Positions 35,800 to 46,213 of a DNA stretch of 64,000 nucleotides are shown in pieces. Both the position numbers and the translations under genes were made by a program. The notes under the pieces are model-generated. The model was not told the origin of the DNA, made no database searches, and was given only the letters and a program-made list of their open reading frames with translations. Position 1 is the first letter of the stretch, and every line of letters begins with the position of its first letter. Source of the DNA: Primula veris. Taxonomy: Eukaryota > Streptophyta > Magnoliopsida > Ericales > Primulaceae. The stretch is from contig OY821742.1 in NCBI GenBank assembly GCA_963682055.1, positions 31,653,060 to 31,717,059 of the forward strand, read 5' to 3'.

Positions 35800-37223
35800 A
35801 GAAATGCTATGTATGAGGAAATTGACTCGATAATAAAAAATGATACGTGTGAGTTGACGGATTTACCGAAAGGGCACAAAGCTACTGGCACTAAATGTGT
35901 TTATAAAGAGAAAAAAAAATACAAAAGGAGAAATCGAAAAATATAAAGCAAGGTTGGTCGCAAAAGGATACAATCAAAGGGCCGATATCGATTTTGATGA
36001 GTTATTTGCTTTCGTGGCTCGTCTAGAAACTATTAGATTTTTAATTTCTTTGACTGCCCAAAATAATTGGAAAATAAACCAAATTGATGTGAAATCGGCG
36101 TTTTTAAATGGAAATTTAGAAGAAAAAGTATATTTTCAACAAGTATATTGAAACAAGCCCCGAGAGCTTGAAAAACTAGAATTCATAAGTACTTCCAAGA
36201 AAATAATTTTATAATGTGTCCCCATGAACATTCTCTTTATGTGAAAATGGATAAAAATGATGACGTGTTGATTGTTTGCATATATGTTGATGATTTGATT
36301 TTTACGGAAAATAATCCGAAATTATTTGAGGATTTTAAAAGGTTAATGAGTCGTGAATTTGAACTGATGGATATTGGTCTTATGTCATATTATCTTGGAA
36401 TTGAGGTGAAACAAAATAAAAATGGAATTTTTATTTCGCAAGAAGGCTATGCAAAAATTATCCTTAAAAAGTTTAAAAAGATAAATACTCCGGTAGATTG
36501 TGTTGTAAAATTATCGAAATATTTTCATGATGAAAGTGTGGATGCGACGTTTTTTAAGAGTATTGTTGGAAGTTTACAATATTTAACTATTACTCGACCG
36601 GATATTTTATATGGAGTTGGTCTTATTAGCCGTTATATGAAAGCTCCAAATTTGTCGCATTGAAAGGCAGCGAAACGAATCATCCCTTATATAAAAGGTA
36701 CGGTTGATTTTGGATTAAATTACTCGTTTTCTAATAATTTTGAGTTGATTGGCTATAGTGATAGCGATTGGTGAGGCGATATTGATGATCGTAAAAGTAC
36801 AAGTGGGTTTGTTTTTTATATGGGAGATATGACTTTTACTTGGAGTTCGAAAAAACAACCAATTGTGACACTATCTATATGTGAAGCCGAATATGTTGCC
36901 GCTGATTCTTGTATTTGTCATGCGATTTGGCTATGAAATTTGTAAAAGGAATTGGGGATGTCACAAAATGAAACTACAAAATTGTTTGTTGATAATAAGT
37001 TCGCGATTGCTCTTGCCAAAAATCCGGTGTTTCATGATCGAAGTTAGCATATCGACACGCGTTATCATTTTATTCGTGAATGTATTGAAAGGAAGGATGT
37101 TGAAGTGAAGTACACAAAATCACAAGACCATGTAACGGATATTTTTACAAATTCACTTAAGTATGAAGATTTTTCGAATATTGAGAAATTTGCTTGGAGT
37201 TACCAAACAAGCTTAAGAAGGAG
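35800..37223 (+). pseudogene. Reverse transcriptase and RNase H of Copia element A, broken
   Basis: RT pieces include VAKGYNQRADIDFDELFA, NQIDVKSAFLNGNLEEKVYF and the catalytic YVDD box in CIYVDDLIF (about 36274-36300). The RNase H part has TFTWSSKKQPIV and ADSCICHAIW. Stops replace Trp at several places (for example NLSH then TGA, 36661-36663). Part of the RT between the LEEKVYF segment and the YVDD region is missing. A polypurine tract AAGAAGGAG precedes the 3' LTR at 37224. Confidence 0.85.
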
Positions 37224-37966
37224 TGTTGAAATTTCTAACTTATTTGGTTTTAAATGTTCAGCTTTTATTTTTTTTTAAGTTATAAAGGTTTGAGTGTTGG
37301 AAAAACATGTGAAATACATGGGTGTTTCCGAATGGTCGCTGGACCAACTTCGAGTCATTTTTTCATGTGTCAGCGCTAAGTTGTTTATACTATACTCAAC
37401 GTGGTTGAGTAGGCCGTGTGACGAGCTTCGCAACGGTATATCGCATGACCTATTTGGAGAATGGGTGTGAATACAAAGTGGCTTCAAAGTTGGGCTACCG
37501 AAAGCTCAAATCTGGAAAACGAAATGGTTAATGAGAAAACCATTTAGTATAATCCCATATTGGAAGATTAAAGGTTAATCTTACAATATATATACCATAC
37601 CAACCCATGTAGTTATTAAACTAACATGTCCACATACACCTAAGAGTATTAGTGTGTACCACACACGCGCGCTTGCTCGTGTCTCGGGTCTCGGGCCACG
37701 GGCGCGGTCGCGGGTGATGGCGCGGGCGCGGGCGCGGGCTTGGGCTTGGGATTTGGGGAATGTCTCGGGTCTTGGGTCTTGGGTCCAAACCCGAATAGGG
37801 AGTTTTGTATAAAATACAAAAAGAGTCCCTAGAGTTTCCAGCAACTGAAACGCCACCAATAAATGAGAATAAATTGCAGCAGTTTCAGGAATTAAGTGAG
37901 CGGATTCTGGGGGTGTAACTCCCAGAATTGATGACCAACATTTATGGCTGCGATTTCATTAGAGCC

Positions 37967-37976
37967 TATAAAAGGC
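37967..37976 (+). promoter_or_regulatory. LTR TATA box
   Basis: CTATAAAAGG sits about 0.67 kb into the LTR. The same sequence context recurs in the LTRs of element C on the minus strand, as CTTTTATAG-type words. It would place the transcription start, and hence R, near 38000. Confidence 0.55.
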
Positions 37977-38384
37977 AGTCATCCCCCTCTCATTTCAACA
38001 CACCAGAATACACACAACTCACAACATAAGCATACATATAGAGAGAGAGAACCGCACCACCAACAGCTCGACCTGTGGTTCGGTGCCGGTTTCCATACGA
38101 GCCACTCAGTGACAAGAGTTGTACCTTGGGAACAAAGTCCCGAAACCAGAAACCTTTAAAGGTGGTTCGGGAAATATTGTTTAAGGAAAACTGCCCAGCA
38201 GTTGCCTCTCTTTTTATTCTGTTCTTTCATTTCAGTACCTTTAAATTCTGTTTTTACATTTCAGTTTTTCGATTCTGTAATTTACTTTTCTGTACTGTTT
38301 CTTTTCCGTATTTACATTTCAGTACTGTTTACTTTCAGTCTTTCGATTCTGTAATTTACTTTCAGTTCTGTAATTTCCATTATT

Positions 38385-38730
38385 TACAAAACAGTCCGAC
38401 AGTTTGTTTAAAACCAGTCCGGCAGTTTTTAATTTGTTAAAAACAGTCCGACAGTTTGTTTTATTTACAAACCAGTCCGGCAGTTTGTTTTGTTAAAACA
38501 GTCCGGCTGTTTGGTTTTGTTTAAAACCAGTCCGGCAGTTTATTTAAAACCAGTCCGGCAGTTTATTTAAAACCAGTCCGGCAGTTTGTTTAAAACCAGT
38601 CCGGCAGTTTGTTAAAACCAGTCTGGCAGTTTGTTTAAAACCAGTCCGGCAGTTTATTTAAAACCTGTCCGGCAGTTTGTTAAAACCAGTCCGGCAGTTT
38701 CTTCGTTAAACCAGTCCGGCAGTTTATTTA
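38385..38730 (+). repeat. CAGTCCGGCAGTTT tandem array in the LTR
   Basis: About a dozen units of roughly 22-30 bp have CAGTCCGGCAGTTT as the constant part and TTTAAAAC or TTTGTT as the variable spacer. The array is downstream of the TATA box and so would be transcribed. Copy number differs between LTR copies in this window. Confidence 0.9.
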
Positions 38731-39069
38731 TTTGTTGAGTCAGGAATTGTAATTTATATTCCAATTGTGAGAAATAAAATTATTATTTCCATTCAGTCCT
38801 TTGTCTTTTACATTGTTGTCTTTCAATTATTGTATTCGAAATAGTATCAAAACCAACATTGAGTTGCAATGTAATTAAAAATAAGTATAATCTATGTCTT
38901 TTAATTTTTCTTCATATTAGTATAAATAGGTGTTGATTCTTCAATTGTAAACACCACCAAATAAAGAGAGAAAATTTATATAAAAGTTTCTTATTTCTCT
39001 TTTTTTTTTTTTTTTTTGAGTTTTCATAGTTTTGTTATAAGTTTTTTCCGACTATCCACCTCTCCAACA

Positions 39070-39976
39070 ACCTTCAACCCACTTCACATGCGAACTAGTT
39101 GTTGGATAATTTCCATAATATTTTCATTTATTTCTAAGTATCTATAGGTGGTTATTGATTTTGACAAGGCACAATAACTAACGGCTACTAGTGTCTCTAA
39201 TTTATTTTCAAATGGTGTCTACTATGAAAAGGCATCAATTTCTTATAAAAGGAATGACAGACCTTTGTCCAGCGTCATAACAAAATTATATCTTCCTATT
39301 TTCTCTTGGCATTAACAGTTTTTTTTTTTTAAATAAAGAAGTGTTCTAGGTTTGGTCAGATCGTGTACATAATCTCAACCAAACAAATTCGAGTTGGTTG
39401 CATTGTATCCTGAGAGCAAGTCAACCTTACTAATAAAAGGAAAGCACCAATTACAAAAAAAAATGTGCATAAAAAAGTGGGAACTAATACATACTATGGA
39501 ACATGTTTAGGTGAAGCTGTTCACAAACAGCTTAAAAATCCTTATTTTCTGTAATTATGTTTAAGATAAGATGTTCATATATAAAGAAACCAAAAAAACT
39601 AGCGAGGAAAGGTGTTTTTAATTGCACGAAAGAAAATAAATAACAATAAATTCACATACTGGATTACAATTTACCGTTTTACACTGACCATTAATCAACA
39701 GTGTGATCATTATTCATGAAACCGAATTCAATTAGCAGTGGATGGATCAAGTTCTGGAGGAAGACCAAGTACAAAAGGAAATAACAGCAAATTTAAATTA
39801 TCGATCAAGTTTGTTCACATGTTGATTTCCAGAGGACATGAGATCAGTTTTAGAGAAAAAAAATGAATAACAGCAGGTACCTGGACAAATTAAAAGCCAG
39901 AAACAACCTATTCTTGAAGCTGCCATGAAGACGCTTACACGCAGATAGATAAGCGGGAAATGTATCTCTGGATTTT
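39070..39976. other. Intergenic, presumably 3' flank of the PPR pseudogene
   Basis: AT-rich with no gene recognised; it could hold the former 3' UTR of the minus-strand PPR locus. Confidence 0.4.
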
Positions 39977-41880
39977 TTAAGTTCCAAGAACATTTGCTAC
40001 ACCCATTATTTCCCTCTCAAGCTCACGCTTCGTCTTTTCTGGGTAAGCGCAAAACGCCTTGCAATAGCAGGGATTATAGAACTTCCTCATATGATTCGAA
40101 AGAGTATGTATACTCTCAGGTTCACCAATCTCTGCAAGCTTTTGCAAAAACAAGTTAAATTTCTCATACGGTAATTTCATTCCGCTACTGACAACATCTT
40201 CCAAAAGAGAACAAGAAGCTTTAGCGTTTTCACATCCAAAAAGTCCATCAATCATTAAACAAAAAGTTCTTTGGAGCAACCCCTTTTTTCCATTTCATCC
40301 CATGTCTCGAAAGCCCCATTAGGATCACCCATAACGAAAAACATTGATATAAGCATATTAAAAGTATGAACACTAGGCTTACAACCTCCCGTAATCATTT
40401 TTCCGTAAAATTTCATCGCTTCTTCCCCGTTTTTCAGGTCACGTAAAACCTTGAGGAAACAGTTATAGGTGACTACATTAAGAGGGTACCCTTTTTTCCC
40501 CATTATTTCTAAAAGGTTATAAGCCAACTCCATTTTTCCGGCACAAATTATCCCCTCAATGAGTTCCTTATACGTCGACACATCTGGTAAACACCCACTG
40601 CTCATCATGATCTCTACATATTTTGAACATTTGTTAACTCGGCCGCTCTTTGCAAGAGCGTTTATCACTACAGAATAAGTTTTTGCGGTCCGTGATGACG
40701 TGGCGGGCCCTTTTTCCTTCATAAATTCCAAAAGTTCAATAGCCTCGGTCACCATTCCCTCTCTACAAAAGGTGTCTATAGCAGTGTTATATGTAAAACT
40801 CTCCGGGGTTAAACCCATTTTGATCATGTTATCCAAAATGCTCATGGCTTTCTTTGGGTTCATAACTCTATACCAGCCGAAAAACAAAATATTGTACGTA
40901 TGGACATCCGGTGAAACCTTTTTCATCACCTTATGGAAGATATTCTCCCCATCTTCTACAAGCCAGCACTTGCAAAAGGCATCTAGAAGCAAATTCAAAG
41001 CATCGATATCCGGGTGAGTTTACAAGTTAATCTTTTTTTTCTTCGAAAATTTCCAAAGATGTGTAAGGTGCTTTTCCGTATACTTTCTCAACATAGTTAT
41101 CAAAACCTCAATGGGGACCGACCTTTTTTTGTCGTTTCTCTTCATGTAGTCTAGAACATCACAAAGAATACCAAATTGTTTCACTTTGTATTTCGTACTA
41201 GATAGAATAACTATCATCTCATTATACACTTGAGGTTCATGTGAATAAGATTCTTGTTTGGCAGTCCAAGTAAAGAACCTAAACGCCGTTTTTTCTTCGG
41301 AATGAAGCTTGTGAAGGACTTCAACCACCAAACTCGTCGTAAGTTGGATTTCATCCTCGCTAACTTCTCTCTCAAAATTGGGAAAATACGGAATAACAAA
41401 AAATTCATAAAGCTTATCGACGTCACTTTTACCTACCACACACAGTTTCTAAAGAAGAATCCATAGCTATCGAAGATTCGGGAAATGGGTACTTACTAAT
41501 TTTACCATCATTATGCGTACCAAAATTTGTTGATTTTTTAAATTTGCATCCACCAGACAAGTAGTTCCGAACGAAGAATCAATAGATATCGAAGAATCGA
41601 CAAATGGCTGCTCACTATTTTTATCACCACCGTTACGGGTACTAAAACTTGTCGAATTTGTTAAACTTTTTTTATCTACCAAACAACTAGTAGTTTCTAA
41701 ACAAGAATTAGTAGATAACATAGGATTGGGAAAAGGGTAATCAATTATATATTTATCAAGTTTATATTCATCTTTATCTGTACTATTTAATGTCGAAAAC
41801 GGTGATTTTTCATCACCCAAAAAGCTACTCTGTGAACAAAAGGAGGAGCAATGAAATAATAAACCAAGTTTGGGAAACAA
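39977..41880 (-). pseudogene. P-class PPR pseudogene, similar to Arabidopsis At1g73400
   Basis: P-class repeats are clear: FCKCWLVEDGENIFHKV, DVHTYNILFFGWYRVMNPKK, PESFTYNTAIDTFCREGM, PDVSTYKELIEGIICAGK, NVVTYNCFLKVLRDLKN and PSVHTFNMLISMFFVMGDP. They end in FCLMIDGLFGCENAK and LSNHMRKFYN. Order and wording match my memory of At1g73400, a predicted mitochondrial RNA-binding PPR protein. Lesions: an in-frame TAA at 41020-41022 within 41439-40255, and a frameshift near 40260-40279 before the last 100 residues. Two more frame changes lie at about 41395-41510, the second in a GTGTGTG run. The N-terminus near 41880 is Ser/Phe-rich like a presequence but lacks a clear ATG. At least four lesions make it a pseudogene. 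Confidence 0.85.
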
Positions 41881-42912
41881 AAATGTCTCTGGGCAAATTA
41901 AATGTAATAGAAGAAAGGGTAAAAGATGAGTTCTTTAGTTTTGTTATACATGATATAAACATGTTTTTGCCAGATTAGAGAAAGTGATCTTACAGTGAGT
42001 ATAGAGAGAAAGATGAGTAGGGCATAGTTGTCGTGTATTATTTATTTTATTTTTAATAAATTAGAATTTAATAAATTAAAAACAAATTGTATAACACACT
42101 AAACGTATTTTTTACCGTTATGGAATAGCAAGCTGTAGTATGTTATTTATCAGTTTGCACGTTAAATATAAAGGGTTTCTGCATTTGTGTTATTTTGGTC
42201 TATTTGTCGTTTGCGACAGTCCTATGCAGACAAATAAATGTTCATTTCCCCAAAGGGCCGAATTGTTTTGAATAAGGGTATGTTGGCGAAGGCGGATGCC
42301 GCTGGCTGAAAATAACCAAAGTATAGACTAGATTTAATGTTCAGATTAAAACTCGTTATCATTGAACTCGGCGCGATCTAAATCAAGTTGTTCATATGGT
42401 AAGGCATAGTTGTCGTGAGTAAATCAGAGCATGACCACGTGTCATAGTGTTTAGGTATTTCAGCTTGTTTTTTCTTTTTAATGGAAAAATGGCAAAGTTT
42501 ATAACGAGACATTTTGTTTGATTTTTATTCAAAAGTAGAAATGTTTTAGTCTGTTTTTGGTGAAATTGTATGGAGCATCGGAGAATGTCATGTGTCGGAA
42601 CTAGTTTCTTTTGGGATGAAAGCGTTTGTTGTAGCACTTTTACCGTTAAAATCGATACTGTATGAGAAATTTGTAATCATGCATTTGAATTTGATGATAC
42701 CGGCGACTTATTTTTGAGCAGGGAAGTAAAGGTTTGCAATGTATGTGTATCTTGTTCTAAACTAATCTATTTTAAGGGATAGATTGTTGTTGGTTTGAAT
42801 TCTCGGTTGTAAGAGGCGCCTCTTTGGTTTCTATAGTCTTTCTATTTAGTGTAGTATGTAGCTATTTCGATTTCGTTTTATAGAGGCTTCATTACCTCTT
42901 GTTATGTTTCTA
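41881..42912. other. Intergenic upstream of the PPR pseudogene
   Basis: No gene seen. Confidence 0.4.
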
Positions 42913-43149
42913 CTCCCTCCGTTCCCATTTAATTGTCCACTACGAAATTACGTGCAATTTTGATCGGCTTATAACTTATATCAAAATTATCAAAATGAAT
43001 TTTTTTAAAATCTAATCATAAAATTTAACATTTAAACTATATGATCAATTTTTAAAAATTTTCATTCCGACAATTTTGAGATATGTTTTTGACCGGTCAA
43101 AATTACACGTAGTTTCGTAGTGGACAATTAAATGGGAACGAAAGGAGTA
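42911..43149. mobile_element. Stowaway-type MITE (Tc1/mariner)
   Basis: The element spans 42913-43147 (235 bp). The left end CTCCCTCCGTTCCCATTTAA and the right end, read inward, CTCCTTTCGTTCCCATTTAA form inverted repeats extending over about 42 bp. TA flanks both sides (42911-42912 and 43148-43149). CTCCCTCCGT is the hallmark of Stowaway. Confidence 0.95.
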
Positions 43150-43429
43150 GCATTTGTAAAGAATCACGGAATCCGACTTGTATCTACTCATCATTAATGA
43201 AATTCCTTTCTTTGCTAAAAATAAAAAATAATAACTACCTTTTCTACCATTTTCCCGAAACTAAATAGCACTATTCCCATTAAAATAATAATAAAAACTA
43301 ATTTAACAAAACCGGTAACTAACTCAAATAAAATTTAACAGGTTGTCTAGCAATTAAGTAAGTAAGTTAAAAAAGGTTACTTAAAAGAGCGGTTGAGTTG
43401 GTTAGGTACGTAAACATTTAAAGTGGTGG

Positions 43430-43651
43430 TCACACTGTAACCAATAGACGTGTCGAATTTCTGTACCGGTTTTGTAACTGTACAGATAAAACTCGTGTGG
43501 TTGCAAATATCTTCGCGTTTTTGGTCTTTGTGGGGTTTTTGTTGGTGATAGCGGCGGCGGAGAACAACGATGAGAGAGAAGGTGTGGCGGCGGTGGTGCG
43601 GGTTATTAGGGTTTTGATCATTGATCGGTTCACTACTCTCTTCATCATCAA
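43430..43651 (-). CDS. Short ORF with mitochondrial-presequence-like composition
   Basis: The 73-codon frame starts MMMKRVVNRSMIKTLITR and is rich in Arg, Ser, Thr and Ala with almost no acidic residues. It includes RTTAATPSLSSLFSAAA, then ends RNSTRLLVTV. That is the composition of a plant mitochondrial targeting peptide, so this may be the first exon of a mitochondrial protein gene or a truncated copy. I found no following exon between here and the Stowaway MITE. GC content is above that of the flanks. No family is recognised. Confidence 0.35.
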   Translation of the reverse strand: MMMKRVVNRSMIKTLITRTTAATPSLSSLFSAAAITNKNPTKTKNAKIFATTRVLSVQLQNRYRNSTRLLVTV

Positions 43652-44430
43652 TGTTGTTGTTTAAACCTGGGGTTTATGTTTTACTTTTAAGTTTTAACAG
43701 ACCAAGTCACTTTCTATTATAGGGTTTATACTTTCACTTTTTGCCACTCCTATAAATTTGGGGAAAAAAAGGATAAATTGATACCCAAACTGGAGTATTT
43801 TTTTTAAATTGATACATGAGTTTTGTGTTTAATAGTGTCCAATTAAGAATTAGAAATTAGTACCAGTTTAGAAAAAATAGATAGTTTACGTCACAGATTG
43901 CTAAAGTTGAAAGGGGTTGGGTAACAATTTAATATTTTTTCCATAATATTACTAATTTATATATATCCACGTTTATAAATTAACAGATTTTCGACCAATT
44001 TATACTATAAAAAAATGTTAAATTGCTATCCAACTTATCAGTTTTTAGCAATATATGACCCAACTTACTACTTTTTGATATTGGAGTAGCCAACAAATAA
44101 AAGAAAATCCAAAACGAGCAAATCAGATCATTTTCTTCACAATTCCCTCCTCAATTCTGTATATATTTTTTTTACCTTTTAAGCCTCCATTCGAAAGAGT
44201 GAAAAGCAATTAGCTAGTGAAAAGCGAACTCATACTTATTTAAGTTACCAAAGCTGAATTCACAATCATAAACAACGTCAATAGAGCCTCTAATCATTTA
44301 TGCTTCAAAAAAACATAAAGTATGTAATCGACTCCTCTCAATGGGAATCTCCAACCGATTTCTACGGTAAACTCCGCTTACATTACGAAATTAGATTTAT
44401 CAATTTTTCTGAAATTCAAAAAGTCACTTA
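43652..44430. other. Intergenic, nothing recognised
   Basis: AT-rich with phrases like AAATTGATACCCAAACT and TGCTATCCAACTTATC that look like decayed repeats; no gene. Confidence 0.4.
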
Positions 44431-45166
44431 GAACATTCACATCACACTATTTAAACTCGACTTTCTTTAAATTTGATGAGTTTATTTGTAAAAAATTATT
44501 CAAATCATTAAACTCTCTATTTTCAAAGAGTAGCATTCACATCCCACTTACCAAATTTTAATTTCTCTACAATTGATTAGTTTTATCTCAAAAAATATCT
44601 TACATCAAACTTATAATCAACTCTCTGTTCTTGGAGAATACCACTATGACTCTCTACAAATAAAGAGTAAATAGTTGTTCTGGTCAATTAAAAATTAATA
44701 TATCTCACTTTAACCATATGTATTTTATTCCGCAAATTATGAATTTTATATTAAAATATAATGTTAAAATAGTTAATTATTGATAGAGATCGTGTTTTGA
44801 TAAAGCTATAAAATGTATATAACTCTCTAAATACCAAAAAGTTGAATTTTCACTCCCTATTTGAAAAAAAAAATTGATGAGTGTGATGTGAATGTTTTTA
44901 CTCTTTATAAATGAAGAAGATTAGTTCTCTTCATCAACAAAAAAATAATATTTTATTTTGGATTTCAAGTTCAATTATATATTATTTCAACAACAAAAAA
45001 AAGTCTTAAAATACAATATAAAAATTAATAAAATATTAATAGATAGAGTGTTTTGAATAGATTGAAAAATCAACAAAAAGTTAAGTGAATTTATAAAAAT
45101 CAAAAAATAAAATTTTCAGTACGCATTTGACAATTTTTTTTAGAAAGATGGATGTGAATGCTGTTA
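44428..45166. mobile_element. Tourist-like (PIF/Harbinger) MITE
   Basis: The element spans 44431-45163 (733 bp). The ends GAACATTCACATC and, inward from the right, CAGCATTCACATC pair, and TTA flanks both sides as expected for the superfamily. Internal copies of CATTCACATCCCAC (near 44534) and GTGATGTGAATG (near 44885) suggest two related copies nested or rearranged. No ORF. Confidence 0.6.
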
Positions 45167-45449
45167 GTCATGTTACACTTTTTGGGACCTAGTGTTTAGT
45201 ATTTCAGTCCTGCACGATTTATAGTCCAATTTTTTACGTTAAGTGATGCAACCAAACTCTAATTAAACTGGTTCTTCCATTTACATGCATGTGGCCAATG
45301 TTCGTCAGTCAATGCTTATATATGTATGTTTTTACTTATAATTATTAAAAGTAAATATTTTGTTGGTTCACACCGGGGAAAATATAATTATGTGTGTTTG
45401 TCACACGAAAATATAGACCTAATTTTTAGTAAGGAGTTTCCTATGTTTC

Positions 45450-45678
45450 TGTCAAGAATATCTCCACTGATCATGTATATCCTTCATAATAAGATTGCAA
45501 TCATCTATATTTAGATAGCCTATAATTGTGTTAATTGATTCTATATTTAAGTAATTGCAGTCTAATTAGCTGTTACATCTTTGTAACTTTAACAATTGTC
45601 TAGATTCACTCTTGTATAGTACTACTATATATTGTAAACGTTTATCCTCAATAAAGATCAACCATTCAATCATTTACA
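45450..45678 (+). repeat. 5' LTR of Copia element B
   Basis: TGTCAAGAATATCTCC to CAATCATTTACA. It contains CAATAAAGATCAACC near its end. Confidence 0.95.
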
Positions 45679-45690
45679 TGGTATCAAGAG
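45679..45690 (+). other. Primer binding site of Copia element B
   Basis: TGGTATCAAGAG directly follows the LTR and matches the initiator tRNA-Met primer site with one base added. Confidence 0.85.
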
Positions 45691-45754
45691 CTAATTAAAG
45701 ATCCAATCTTTTTTTTCTCTCGTTCTCCGACATCTCGATCACCCGACAATCACC

Positions 45755-46213
45755 ATGTCTCTCAACCAACTCGCTAACTCCGGTGAACCATGCAAACCCA
45801 TCACCCTCGTCCACTTCATCAATTGTATCCAACTCAAGGATACCCCGACATTCCGTCAATGGAGCTTTCAGGTCCAATCGTTCCTCAATGGCCTAGAGCT
45901 ATTCGGCTACCTCGATGGCAGCATACTCGCCCCCTCCCCCACTGTTCAAACATCCCCGACCCCCCCTGCCACCACCTCAGCCACCACCCCGAATCCTGCT
46001 TACTCCACTTGGTATAGACAAGACCAACTCATTTTAGGAGCCCTTGCTGGTACACTCTCTTCTAGCGTTGCGTCCCTTATCGTCCACGTTCATACCTCTC
46101 ACGAAGCATGGACCACCCTTTCCCGAACATTTGCCAACCCTTCCCGTGGTCACATCTTACAAATAAAAGATCACCTTGCATCCATTACCCATTCTGACAA
46201 TACCCAAACGTAG
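45755..46213 (+). pseudogene. gag N-terminal part of Copia element B
   Basis: 152 codons starting MSLNQLANSGEPCKPITLVH. It has the Copia gag region FRQWSFQVQSFLNGLELFGY, then WYRQDQLILGALAGTLSSS and AWTTLSRTFANPSRGHILQI. The frame stops at TAG 46211-46213, just where sequence jumps towards the protease. The second half of gag and the CCHC knuckle are missing. Confidence 0.9.

Larger units (their letters stand above)
37290..38863 (+). mobile_element. Solo LTR of the CAGTCCGGCAG-array Copia family, nested in element A
   Basis: The LTR spans 37295-38858 (1564 bp), TGTTGGAAAAAC to AAAACCAACA. TTGAG is duplicated at 37290-37294 and 38859-38863. Removing it restores the 3' LTR of element A. No internal region is present, so recombination between two LTRs must have deleted the rest. 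The family is the same as element C. It holds a TATA box, a GC-rich Arg-codon-like zone (37665-37760, GGGCGCGGGCGCGGGC-type) and a tandem array at 38385-38730. Confidence 0.95.
33024..39069 (+). mobile_element. Copia element A, degenerate, its 3' LTR split by a solo LTR
   Basis: The 5' LTR is 33024-33293. The 3' LTR is 37224-37294 continued at 38864-39069. Both LTRs start TGTTGAAAT and end with CCAACA or CCCAACA. The order gag, protease, integrase, RT, RNase H is that of Copia (Pseudoviridae-type) elements. The coding part is broken by many stops and shifts. The outer flanks (GCTTT before, ACCTT after) do not form a clear 5-bp duplication. About 4.5 kb remain after removing the nested LTR. 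Confidence 0.9.

Noticed and set aside
37581..37859. Arg/Ala-rich 92-codon minus-strand frame in the solo LTR
   Set aside because: It reads a GC-rich simple repeat in the LTR, and the same zone in element C differs in length and frame.
38385..38730. Regular short repeats that could suggest a CRISPR-like array
   Set aside because: The spacers are low-complexity and repeat themselves, the array lies in a plant LTR, and no cas genes exist here.
33019..39074. A 5-bp target duplication for Copia element A
   Set aside because: The flanks GCTTT and ACCTT match at only three of five positions, so I do not claim it.
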